A program made the translations under genes and the position numbers. DNA of 64,000 nucleotides from contig JAYONB010000006.1 in the NCBI GenBank assembly GCA_038121105.1, positions 124,001 through 188,000 of the forward strand, given 5' to 3'. This document shows, in pieces, positions 42,268 through 50,071 of the stretch (within the stretch, counting starts at the first letter, position 1; each line of letters begins with the position of its first letter). The notes below the pieces were generated by a model. The model was not told where the DNA came from. It did no database searches and was given only the letters and a program-made list of their open reading frames with translations. The stretch is from CALJDF01 sp038121105 (lineage in GTDB: Bacteria; Pseudomonadota; Alphaproteobacteria; SHVP01).

Positions 42268-44580
42268 CTAGGCCAATTGTTGATCCGTCGGGGTGTGTTC
42301 GGACCGGGCGCTCGACCGCCACGTCACGACGATCCCCACAACACCGCCAACAGAAAGCGCAGCCATCACCGCAAGCCAGGCCAAGGGGTTCGTGGCATGG
42401 AAGACAACCTGCCCCATGATCTCGAAGGCGACCGCGACCGCGGCCACGACGCCCCAGCCAACGACAAGGCCGCGGGTCGATACTTCTTTGGTGCCACCGC
42501 TGCCTTCTTGATCGCTCATCAATGCGCGGGTCAGGTCGTTGATGTCTTTGGGCGCGTCGGCAATCGCCTCTTCGCCTTCTTTCTCGAGACGACGCTGGAC
42601 CATGCGTTGAGCATAGCGACCAATGCCGGTCGCGCGGTCGCCGGTGGCGCGTTCTTCTTTTCTTATGCGGCGCCGTTCGTCGCTTGCTTCGGTCGCGGCA
42701 CGGCGGCTCCACCAGAAGTTCAGCGCAACACCGAGGGCAAAAAGCGCAATGCCAGCCGCGTCCGAGCTGAGTTCCGGCACGATCAAAAGGAACGTGGAGG
42801 CTAGGAAGACGGCGCGCTGCCACAACGGCACGAAACCGAAGAAGTAGCCGGTGAAGGTGATGGCCAAGGCAGTCAGCCCGAGAAAGGCCGTACCGCTGAC
42901 GGCTATCACTTCCCACCATTCTCCTTCGAGAAGCAATGCCGGGCCGTAGATGAAGAGGATGGGCAACAAGAAGGATGCTGCTCCCAGCCGTGTGGCTTGA
43001 ACGGCCGTCGCCATCGGGCCTGCGCCGGCCAGCGGTGCGGCGGCGAAAGCGGTGAGCGCGATCGGCGGCGTGATGTTGGAAATGATTCCGTAGTAGAAGG
43101 CGAAGAAGTGCGCCGCAATATCGGGAATACCCGCACGGGTCAGGATCGGGATGACGGTGGCAACGAGCGTGATGTAGACCGCCGCCGCGGTCATCCCCAT
43201 GCCCATAATCAGCGCCATCAGCGCCGCGATCACGAGCAGAATCCAAATCTGGCCGCCGGAAAACTCGACCGCGGCTTGGCTGATTTGAAAGCTCAGCCCG
43301 GTGGCGAAGATCGCGCCGATGATGATGCCGGCCGCGGCGGCCGTCGCCGACAGGCCCACCGTGGCGCGCGCTGTTTGTTCGATCGCATCGGCCAGCCGGA
43401 CCGGCGTCATCCGGTTGGTCCGCTGCAATAGCGCGAGGCCGAAGGTGGTGAGGATGATGACGATTGCCACGAAGACGATCGAATAACCGAGCACCAACGT
43501 AATGATGATCAAGAGAAGCGGCAGCGCCAGGTAGCCTTGCTTGCGAATGATCGGCCACGGGCTCGGCAGATCGGCTTTGTTCATGGTCGCGAGGCGGAGC
43601 TTCTTGGCCTCGAGATGCACGGTGACGAAGATCACCGTGTAGTAGAGGATGGCCGGAATGGCCGCGGCCATGATGATCTCGAGATACGGACGGTCGAGGA
43701 ACTCGGCCATGATGAAGGCCACCGCCCCCATCACCGGCGGCATGATGATGCCGCCGTTCGAGGCCGCGGCTTCGACGCCGCCGGCGAACGGCCGCCGGTA
43801 GCCCAGGTGCCGCATCAACGGAATGGTAAAGGCACCGGTGGTCATCACGTTGCCGATGGAACTGCCTGACAGGCTGCCCATCAAAGCGGACGATACGACT
43901 GCGGCTTTGGCCGGCCCGCCCGTGCGATGGCCGAACAGCGCAAAAGCAAGGCGGGTGAAAAACGTGCCGCCGCCGGTGATGTTGAGCAAGGTGCCGAACA
44001 AGATGAACAGGACGACGAACTGCGCCATGACCGCAACGGGAATGCCGAAGATGCCGTCGCTGCCCAAAAGCATCGTTTCGGTGAGCCGGTTCCAAGACGC
44101 CGGGGGCCCGTGGAACATGCCGGGGAAATGATCGGCGAGCTTGGCATGGAACAGGAAGACCACGCAGATGATCACCAGAACCGGACCCACCGCGCGGCGG
44201 GCCGCTTCCAGCACCAAAATCGTCAATAAGGCCGCGGTGAAGTACTCCTGAAAGCGCAACGAGAAACGCCGGTAATCCCAGGTTTCAAGTTCGATCACGA
44301 AGTAGGCGACGATCCAAAACGCGCCGAGCACCAGCAGGAAATCGATCAGCCGGGCGAGCAACCGAACCGGCCCATGCGCATTGCGCAGTAAGGGGAAATA
44401 CAGAAAAACGAGCGCGAGGGCGGTTCCGACGTGAAAGGCGCGGTACAGGATCGATTCCGGCGGCCCGTAGAACCCGGCATAGACGTGGATGAGGACGTAG
44501 AACGTCCCAAGAAAGGCGATCACCCAGCCGCGCCAATGGCGCATGAAGGACGTTTCCCCGTAGGCAATATCGCGGATCAT
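42268..44580 (-). CDS. TRAP transporter fused permease (4TM + 12TM, TAXI type)
   Basis: 770-residue inner-membrane protein combining a DctQ-like N-terminal part with a DctM-like part. The long hydrophobic core has VFILFGTLLNITGGGTFF, SSALMGSLSGSSIGNVMTTGAF and GGIIMPPVMGAVAFIMAEF, conserved in fused TRAP permeases. A C-terminal hydrophilic stretch (about 640-700, rich in Arg and Glu) is followed by two more helices. It works with the TAXI binding protein encoded just upstream, driven by an ion gradient rather than ATP. A hairpin separates the two genes. Confidence 0.9.
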   Translation of the reverse strand: MIRDIAYGETSFMRHWRGWVIAFLGTFYVLIHVYAGFYGPPESILYRAFHVGTALALVFLYFPLLRNAHGPVRLLARLIDFLLVLGAFWIVAYFVIELETWDYRRFSLRFQEYFTAALLTILVLEAARRAVGPVLVIICVVFLFHAKLADHFPGMFHGPPASWNRLTETMLLGSDGIFGIPVAVMAQFVVLFILFGTLLNITGGGTFFTRLAFALFGHRTGGPAKAAVVSSALMGSLSGSSIGNVMTTGAFTIPLMRHLGYRRPFAGGVEAAASNGGIIMPPVMGAVAFIMAEFLDRPYLEIIMAAAIPAILYYTVIFVTVHLEAKKLRLATMNKADLPSPWPIIRKQGYLALPLLLIIITLVLGYSIVFVAIVIILTTFGLALLQRTNRMTPVRLADAIEQTARATVGLSATAAAAGIIIGAIFATGLSFQISQAAVEFSGGQIWILLVIAALMALIMGMGMTAAAVYITLVATVIPILTRAGIPDIAAHFFAFYYGIISNITPPIALTAFAAAPLAGAGPMATAVQATRLGAASFLLPILFIYGPALLLEGEWWEVIAVSGTAFLGLTALAITFTGYFFGFVPLWQRAVFLASTFLLIVPELSSDAAGIALFALGVALNFWWSRRAATEASDERRRIRKEERATGDRATGIGRYAQRMVQRRLEKEGEEAIADAPKDINDLTRALMSDQEGSGGTKEVSTRGLVVGWGVVAAVAVAFEIMGQVVFHATNPLAWLAVMAALSVGGVVGIVVTWRSSARSEHTPTDQQLA

Positions 44581-44604
44581 CGGCGGTGCAGTCTCAGCAA
44601 GGGA

Positions 44605-44632
44605 AACCCCGGAGCACGACGGCTCCGGGGTT
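44605..44632 (-). terminator. Intercistronic hairpin between binding protein and TRAP permease
   Basis: A perfect 10-bp stem AACCCCGGAG/CTCCGGGGTT with an 8-base loop lies in the 88-base gap. On the minus strand it is followed by TTTCCC. Likely a partial terminator or mRNA-stabilising stem that keeps binding protein more abundant than permease. Confidence 0.6.
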
Positions 44633-44668
44633 ATGCCCTGTCGCTAGAGTATGCGTTGGCCTATGGAC

Positions 44669-45631
44669 CTACATCATGCCCTTTTCGCGATAGTACTTTT
44701 TGGCACCTTCGCAGACCGGCACCGCATTGTTGGACAGCGGGTCGTTCACGCCGATCTCTTCGGAACCACCGAACAGACCATGAAATTCCTTGGACTGTTC
44801 GTTCATGATCTTGGTGACCTGGTAGGTCAGATCATCCGGCAACTTGGAGCTCGTCACCAATTGGTTGACGTACCACGGCACGTTCACGTCTTGAGTTTGA
44901 CCCTTGTAGGAGCCGGCCGGCACAACGCCCCGGAAGATGCCCGGACGCAGCGCGCTTAGTTTGGAAAGGGCCTCGTCGTCCCAGTTGATGAGATGGAAGC
45001 CCGGAGAGTTCTCCAACTGCAGCATCAAGCTGTAGGGGACACCGCCCGAGAAGAACGTGAGATCGAGACGGCGATCCTGGAAGGCTTGCACCGTGTCGCC
45101 GTAGCCGAAGGACTCGAGGATCGTGCCGTCTTTTTCGATCTGCAGCACGTCGACGCCATGCGCTTCTAGTGCCGGCGAGATCAAGTTGAAGAAGAAGCCG
45201 GTCTTCGAGCCGGTCCACATCCGATATTTGCCGTTGGCGAGTTCGCGCAAATCTTTGATGCCGTCGGTCTTGGCCACGGCATAGAGGCCCGAACCGTAGA
45301 GCGTCATGATGTGACACACGTCAGGCGTCTTGATCGGCACCGTCGAGTTGCCGTCAGCGATCCGCTTGACGTCGTAGGTGTACCCGATCTTGTAGTGGAC
45401 TTCGCCGTTCTGGATGTCGATCTGCGCTTTGACCGAATCACCGGACACCGCCGCCGCTTTCACGCCATCGATGTTCTTGTTGATCAGTTCCGTCAGTTTG
45501 GCGGCGAATAGCGGATAGGTCCCGGCAAGACCGCCGTTAACCCGCAACAACTGCTGCGCTTGAGCACCACCAGCCAGCGAGACCGCGAGGACGGTCGCGC
45601 CGACAAAACCAATAATCTTTCGCTTGTTCAT
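44669..45631 (-). CDS. TAXI-family TRAP solute-binding protein
   Basis: 320 residues with a signal peptide (IIGFVGATVLAVSLAGGAQAQ, cleavage near residue 26). Mature sequence LLRVNGGLAGTYPLFAAKLTELIN and AVSGDSVKAQIDIQNGE fit the TAXI (TRAP-associated extracytoplasmic immunogenic) class, including the start of each lobe and MWTGSKTGFFFNLISPAL. It binds the substrate in the periplasm for the fused permease. TAXI proteins are known for glutamate, 2-oxoglutarate and aromatic or dicarboxylic acids. GGAGGAAGAAATT precedes the ATG. First gene of operon 2. Confidence 0.9.
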   Translation of the reverse strand: MNKRKIIGFVGATVLAVSLAGGAQAQQLLRVNGGLAGTYPLFAAKLTELINKNIDGVKAAAVSGDSVKAQIDIQNGEVHYKIGYTYDVKRIADGNSTVPIKTPDVCHIMTLYGSGLYAVAKTDGIKDLRELANGKYRMWTGSKTGFFFNLISPALEAHGVDVLQIEKDGTILESFGYGDTVQAFQDRRLDLTFFSGGVPYSLMLQLENSPGFHLINWDDEALSKLSALRPGIFRGVVPAGSYKGQTQDVNVPWYVNQLVTSSKLPDDLTYQVTKIMNEQSKEFHGLFGGSEEIGVNDPLSNNAVPVCEGAKKYYREKGMM

Positions 45632-45661
45632 AATTTCTTCCTCCCTAGAAGACAGCGTCAA

Positions 45662-45689
45662 GCATACCCGTAACGCCGCACCGTTCAAC
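45662..45689 (-). promoter_or_regulatory. Putative sigma-70 promoter of the TAXI-TRAP operon
   Basis: On the minus strand TTGAAC (45684-45689), a 16-base spacer and TATGCT (45662-45667) precede the binding-protein gene; the start would be near 45655. Each hexamer matches four consensus bases. Confidence 0.42.
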
Positions 45690-45735
45690 TTGCACTTAAA
45701 CGATCATGCGTCGCAATAACGAACCGACGCCGGAC

Positions 45736-46191
45736 TCATCGCAGGAAGAGACGGATGGCGACAAAGGGGGCTGCGAATAATATGAGATGCACGACAAAGC
45801 TCGTGACCGCCACTTGGCCATTGAAGACGGCCCAAAGGGTCACCCCGGCGACCGAAGCGATCGTGCCGAAAACAGCAATTTTCGACACGGTCGGTGCGAT
45901 CTTCTCCCATGTCGTGGGCAGCGGCACACGGTCCAGGAATGTCCGAAAGTCAGTTGCATTATCGGCCGCGAAGCGGCGGCGGCCTTGGTTCGGTTGCGGA
46001 TATGTCGCGACAAGGCCGTCTTCGTAGAGCAGGAGAGACGGCGGGGCGCCACGTCGGCGGCGACGCGCCGGATGGTGAAGGGAGATCGCGGTGGCCACTT
46101 TGGTGTGGCGACGCTGCACCGCATAGCCCGCGGCCCGCAGCGCCTCGAGACGGCGCCAGGCGATCTCCGAGGGTTGCTCTTGTGCGGTCAT
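45736..46191 (-). CDS. Hypothetical protein with two C-terminal membrane helices, 151 aa
   Basis: A basic N-terminal half (AWRRLEALRAAGYAVQRRHTK, HHPARRRRRGAPPS) is followed by LLLYEDGLVATYP and two hydrophobic helices at about 103-122 and 127-148 (IAVFGTIASVAGVTLWAVF, FVVHLILFAAPFVAIRLF). Topology suggests a cytoplasmic N-domain anchored in the inner membrane. It overlaps the small gene above by 4 bases and trails the DctM gene, so it may be the tail of the sarcosine operon. No family recognised. Confidence 0.62.
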   Translation of the reverse strand: MTAQEQPSEIAWRRLEALRAAGYAVQRRHTKVATAISLHHPARRRRRGAPPSLLLYEDGLVATYPQPNQGRRRFAADNATDFRTFLDRVPLPTTWEKIAPTVSKIAVFGTIASVAGVTLWAVFNGQVAVTSFVVHLILFAAPFVAIRLFLR

Positions 46192-46442
46192 GACGGGTCC
46201 GGGGGAAACCCAGGCGCGGCAATCAGCGTCGCCGAGAAGGCGCTCTCGATATCCGGCGCGGTCGTGCCGAGGGTTGCGGCGTCAGGCGGCGCCATCGGGC
46301 ATCGAACAGCGAACCGGGCGAAATGCGCGCGGCTCGCAGAGCGCTTGATCCCTGGAATAGCGTTGAAGAAGGGGTAGTCGACCCTGCGTCGCCAATCGTC
46401 GTCGTCCGCGCCGTCGTGGATGCGGTCGGTGATGAAGATCAT
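46188..46442 (-). CDS. Small hypothetical protein, 84 aa
   Basis: The frame from the ATG at 46442 reads MIFITDRIHDGADDDDWRRR followed by VDYPFFNAIPGIKRS and ends PGFPPDPS. It begins 59 bases after the DctM stop and overlaps the next gene by 4 bases (ATGA), the same coupling seen through the operon. That overlap is the main reason to believe it. It resembles nothing I recognise. The open frame extends upstream without an ATG, so the start is uncertain. Confidence 0.42.
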   Translation of the reverse strand: MIFITDRIHDGADDDDWRRRVDYPFFNAIPGIKRSASRAHFARFAVRCPMAPPDAATLGTTAPDIESAFSATLIAAPGFPPDPS

Positions 46443-46501
46443 CCGGTTGGGCAACGACGCGTTCAAAGTAGGTTTCTTTCCTAGCGAGCGAGGCGTGAGG
46501 A

Positions 46502-47821
46502 CTAGTTTAGCAGGCGCGGCAGCGCAAGGGTGACGGCAGGAAACGCGATCAACAGCGCGATCCGCACGAGGTCGGAAGCAAGAAACGGCAAAACCCCGAC
46601 AAAGGTCTCTTTCAGTTTGACGCCCTGGGCCGCCGAGTTGATGACAAACACATTCAGCCCGACCGGCGGTGTGATCAAGCCAACCTCCACCACGATGAGC
46701 GCGATGATCCCGAACCACATCTTGAGATCAGCCGGCGAGAGGCCGAAATCGAGTCCGGCGACGATCGGCCAAAAGATCGGCACGGTCAGAAGGATCATCG
46801 CCAAGCTGTCCATCACCATGCCGAGCAAGAGATAAATCAGAACGATCATCAACAACACCGCCATTGGCGACAGGCCGCTGTCGTTGATGAACGCAACAAG
46901 GTCGGCGGGCATCCGCGACAAGGCGAGAAACACGCTAAAGAAATCCGCACCCAGCAGGATGAGGAAGATCATCCCGGTCGAGATCGCAGCCGCCACCGCG
47001 CACTCGATAAAGCCGTGGAGCCGGAGACCACCTTTCCACACAGCGACGAGGAACGTGCCGAGCGCACCGACCGCAGCCCCTTCGGTAGGGGTGAAAACGC
47101 CGAAATAGATCCCACCGATCACGATGGCGAAGATCAGGATGACGGGCCAGGTTTCGGCCAGGGCCCTGAGGCGTTGCGCGCGATTAGCGCGCGGCCCGAC
47201 GGGCCCGCTATCGGGACGAAAGCGGACGTAGATCGAGATGGTGAGGATGTAGCCCAAAGCGGCCAGCAGGCCGGGGATGAGCGCTGCCTGAAACATCGTC
47301 ACGATGTTGGCCTCGACCGCAATCGCGTAGATCACCAGGACCACCGAGGGCGGGATCAAAATGCCTAGGGTGCCGCCCGCCGCCAAAGCGCCGGTCGACA
47401 AAGCGTCCGAATACCGGAAGCGGCGGAGTTCGGGCAGCGCTACCGGCGCCATGGTCGCCGCTGTGGCAAGCGACGATCCGCACACCGCGCCGAATCCCGC
47501 ACAACCGCCGACGGCCGCCATGGCGACACCGCCCCGACGATGCCCGACGTAAGTGTTGGCGGCGTGAAAGAGCGCGCGGCTGAGCCCTGCCCGCGCGGCG
47601 AACTGACTCATCAACAAGAACATCGGGATGATGCTGAGGTCGTAATTGGCGAAACGCCAATAGGCCGACGTCTTGGCGTAGTTCAGCAGCGGCGCCCAAC
47701 CGGCAAGCGAAACGTACCCCGCGACGCCCACCACGATCATCGCGAGGGCGACCGGCACGCGTAGTGCGAGGAGTGCCAACAGCGCGGCAATCCCCGTGAG
47801 CGCGATTTCGAAACTGCTCAA
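46502..47821 (-). CDS. dctM: TRAP transporter large permease (DctM)
   Basis: 439 residues, about 12 membrane helices. VCGSSLATAATMAPVALPELRRF, GTLGILIPPSVVLVIYAI, FTPTEGAAVGALGTFLVAV and GLITPPVGLNVFVIN are the conserved DctM blocks. The start is a TTG at 47821 that overlaps the DctQ stop (TTGA), since homology begins at SSFEIALTGIAALLALLALRVPVALAM and no ATG is near. Energised by Na+ or H+ gradient. It completes a DctPQM set in the sarcosine oxidase operon. Confidence 0.9.
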   Translation of the reverse strand: MSSFEIALTGIAALLALLALRVPVALAMIVVGVAGYVSLAGWAPLLNYAKTSAYWRFANYDLSIIPMFLLMSQFAARAGLSRALFHAANTYVGHRRGGVAMAAVGGCAGFGAVCGSSLATAATMAPVALPELRRFRYSDALSTGALAAGGTLGILIPPSVVLVIYAIAVEANIVTMFQAALIPGLLAALGYILTISIYVRFRPDSGPVGPRANRAQRLRALAETWPVILIFAIVIGGIYFGVFTPTEGAAVGALGTFLVAVWKGGLRLHGFIECAVAAAISTGMIFLILLGADFFSVFLALSRMPADLVAFINDSGLSPMAVLLMIVLIYLLLGMVMDSLAMILLTVPIFWPIVAGLDFGLSPADLKMWFGIIALIVVEVGLITPPVGLNVFVINSAAQGVKLKETFVGVLPFLASDLVRIALLIAFPAVTLALPRLLN

Positions 47822-48333
47822 CGTAGGACCGTTTGCAGGTCTTTCGTGGCCGTGTAGAGGCATGCAAGGGCGAGCAAAACGCCGGAAGCGACGGCGAACG
47901 GAAAGGCGTACCAAATCGGCATGCCGACAATGGTGGTCACCTCGCCGACCCGCAGGAGATCCATGCCGCCCACGAACATCCGCCAGGCCAGCACCGCACC
48001 GAAAGCGCCCAGGACGAAGCCGCTTAGGCCATCGAAAAAGATTTGTACACGCGGCGGCGCCCACGACAGGAATAGGTCGATCACCACGTTGCCTTTTTGC
48101 AGGTGGGCATAGGGCAGAAAGAGAAACACCGACACGGCGGTACCGATGGCGGCCAATTCAAAATCGCCATAGACCGGGGTCAGGAAAAGCCAGCGACCGA
48201 GAATACTGATCACCGTCATCACGATGACGGCAGCCATGATGGCACTGCCAATCAGAACGAAGACGAAGGCAAGCCGATGCAATGTGCGACCGAAAGGGTG
48301 GGTCGGCAGGGGCACGGCTTTGCGTTCGGCCAT
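47818..48333 (-). CDS. dctQ: TRAP transporter small permease (DctQ)
   Basis: 171 residues with four membrane helices, starting at about 20 (LAFVFVLIGSAIMAAVIVMTVISIL), 60, 90 and 135. GRWLF after the first helix and YAHLQKGNVVIDLFLSW after the second are family landmarks. It starts 11 bases after the DctP stop and overlaps DctM. Upstream open frame belongs to the DctP gene; the ATG at 48333 is the homology start. Confidence 0.88.
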   Translation of the reverse strand: MAERKAVPLPTHPFGRTLHRLAFVFVLIGSAIMAAVIVMTVISILGRWLFLTPVYGDFELAAIGTAVSVFLFLPYAHLQKGNVVIDLFLSWAPPRVQIFFDGLSGFVLGAFGAVLAWRMFVGGMDLLRVGEVTTIVGMPIWYAFPFAVASGVLLALACLYTATKDLQTVLR

Positions 48334-48344
48334 CGTGCGGTCGC

Positions 48345-49373
48345 TTACTGGCCGTACTTCTTGAGGAGCGCGCGCGCCTCGGCAACCAAGGCTTTTCCGT
48401 CGTAGCCCTTCTCGTCCATCTGCGCGATCCAGCGCGCGATAACGGGTTGCTCGACCATGGCGCGCAACTTGGCGACCTCGGCGGCCGGCAGCGAAACGGT
48501 TTCGCCCGACTCGGCCGCGTTGTTGCGGCCGGGGATCTCGGCGGCATCCCACCCTTCGGCAATCCACCCGACGATCGCCTGCCCTGAATTGTCGTCGATG
48601 ATCTTTTGCAGATCGGGCGGCAATTTTTCGTAAGTCGCTTTGTTCATCGCGATCACGAAAGTCGACGTATTGATGCGGGGATAGACCGGATCGTCGAGCT
48701 CGGTGTGATAATCGACGAGTTCGTCGACCCTGAGCGGCAAAGTGACCTCGTAGGGGATCATCACCGCATCGACGATTTTCTTGGACAGCATTTCAGGAAT
48801 CTGCGGCACCGGCGCCCCGATGGGGACTGCCCCCATTGCCTCGATCAACCACCCGCCGGTGCGTGTCGGTGTGCGAATCTTGAGGCCTTTGAGGTCGTCG
48901 ACGCTTCGGATCGGATCGTTGGAATGGAAAAGCTGACCCGCATGGACATGCATGGCGATGAGTTTGTAGTCGGCAAATTCTTCGCCATGACGAGCCACGT
49001 ATTCAGTAAGCGCACGGTTGGTCGCTTTGGTGCTGCTGTGCATGAAGGGGAGTTCGAACACTTCGGTCAGCGTGAAACGGCCCGGCGTGTACCCCGGCAG
49101 CGTCCAGACGATGTCGACCACGCCATCGCGCGCTTGATCGATGAGCTGGGGCGGGCGACCGCCAAGCTGCATGGCGGGAAAGATGTCGATCTTGATGCGG
49201 CCTTGAGACTGCTCTTCGATGGTCTTGGCCCACGGCACCAACATGTTCGCGTGGCCGTGCGAGAGCGGCGACAGAAAGTGATGCAGCTTGAGGCGAAACT
49301 CCTGGGCCTGGGCAGTCGACGCCCCGGCGGCCAACAGGACTGCAAAACCCAAAACCACCCCAAAGAAACGCAT
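48345..49373 (-). CDS. dctP: TRAP transporter solute-binding protein (DctP)
   Basis: 342 residues. Signal peptide MRFFGVVLGFAVLLAAGASTAQAQ, then FRLKLHHFLSPLSHGHANMLVPWAKTIEEQSQGRIKIDIFPAMQLG, the DctP opening. The family's carboxylate-binding arginine region is LKGLKIRTPTRTGGWLIEAMGAVPI (Arg in KIRTP). This suggests a ligand carrying a carboxylate, which fits N-carbamoylsarcosine or sarcosine given the neighbours, though this is inference. GAGGGCAGGCC precedes the ATG; a 107-base gap separates it from soxG. Confidence 0.9.
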   Translation of the reverse strand: MRFFGVVLGFAVLLAAGASTAQAQEFRLKLHHFLSPLSHGHANMLVPWAKTIEEQSQGRIKIDIFPAMQLGGRPPQLIDQARDGVVDIVWTLPGYTPGRFTLTEVFELPFMHSSTKATNRALTEYVARHGEEFADYKLIAMHVHAGQLFHSNDPIRSVDDLKGLKIRTPTRTGGWLIEAMGAVPIGAPVPQIPEMLSKKIVDAVMIPYEVTLPLRVDELVDYHTELDDPVYPRINTSTFVIAMNKATYEKLPPDLQKIIDDNSGQAIVGWIAEGWDAAEIPGRNNAAESGETVSLPAAEVAKLRAMVEQPVIARWIAQMDEKGYDGKALVAEARALLKKYGQ

Positions 49374-49480
49374 GGCCTGCCCTCTTGATGCCTGATTGAC
49401 GCGGATGTCGAGCGTGGGCGGAGTCCTAACGGTTCTGCTGGGAGGCGTCCACGACGCAATTGACGCAGGGCGGAGGCGTC

Positions 49481-50071
49481 TTAGGCGCAAGCCGCCGAAA
49501 CGCCCAGAAGGGGCACGGCATCGATGACGACATCGGCAAGGTAGCGGGCAAACGAATTGCGGACGAAGACCCGGATAGCGTCGGGCTCGGGGCCGGCCTG
49601 CAGAACGACTTGCGCCTTGGCCAGCATGGTTTGCGCGCACCGCCCCGGCGTCAGAGTCGCAAGGTCGAAACCGGTCAGAGACGCAATTAGCGCCTGTGTC
49701 GCCGGACCGCTGATATCGATGGCGACGCGATTGGCCGTTACGTCGACGACCGAGGCATGCTGCCCGGCGAGTTTTTCGGCCAGCTCGGCAATAGCTTTCG
49801 ATTCGGACTGGGGGGGGCCGACGAGAAGCCATTCGTCGGGGCCAAGGCCAAGGCAATGCCAGGTCCCGCTGGTGGTCACCGTATTGACGGCGGGCGCCAA
49901 GGACAGCATGGCGCAAACCTCTGCGACCGGCGTGGCGAGGTCGCGTGCGGTACCGCGTAGATTGATTTGGGCAAGGTGCGGTATGGCCGTCACTTGCAAA
50001 CCATGCACATCGAGATCGGCGAACGCGGAACGATAGCCGTCCAACGGGGTTATGCGCGAAACGTCAGCCAT
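49481..50071 (-). CDS. soxG: Sarcosine oxidase gamma subunit
   Basis: 196 residues with the SoxG pattern: ITAIPHLAQINLRG-like QVTAIPHLAQINLRG, LGPDEWLLVGPPQSE, SVVDVTANRVAIDISGPATQALIASLTGFDL and VFVRNSFARYLADVVIDA. The gamma subunit is part of the heterotetramer and resembles the folate-binding domain of SoxA. Its ATG overlaps the soxA stop by 8 bases (ATGGCTGA). Last of the four sox genes. Confidence 0.88.
   Translation of the reverse strand: MADVSRITPLDGYRSAFADLDVHGLQVTAIPHLAQINLRGTARDLATPVAEVCAMLSLAPAVNTVTTSGTWHCLGLGPDEWLLVGPPQSESKAIAELAEKLAGQHASVVDVTANRVAIDISGPATQALIASLTGFDLATLTPGRCAQTMLAKAQVVLQAGPEPDAIRVFVRNSFARYLADVVIDAVPLLGVSAACA

Noticed and set aside
41114..44095. Apparent 993-residue protein ending in the acyl-CoA dehydrogenase
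   Set aside because: The upstream part is an out-of-frame read of the TRAP permease gene; the dehydrogenase begins at 42256.
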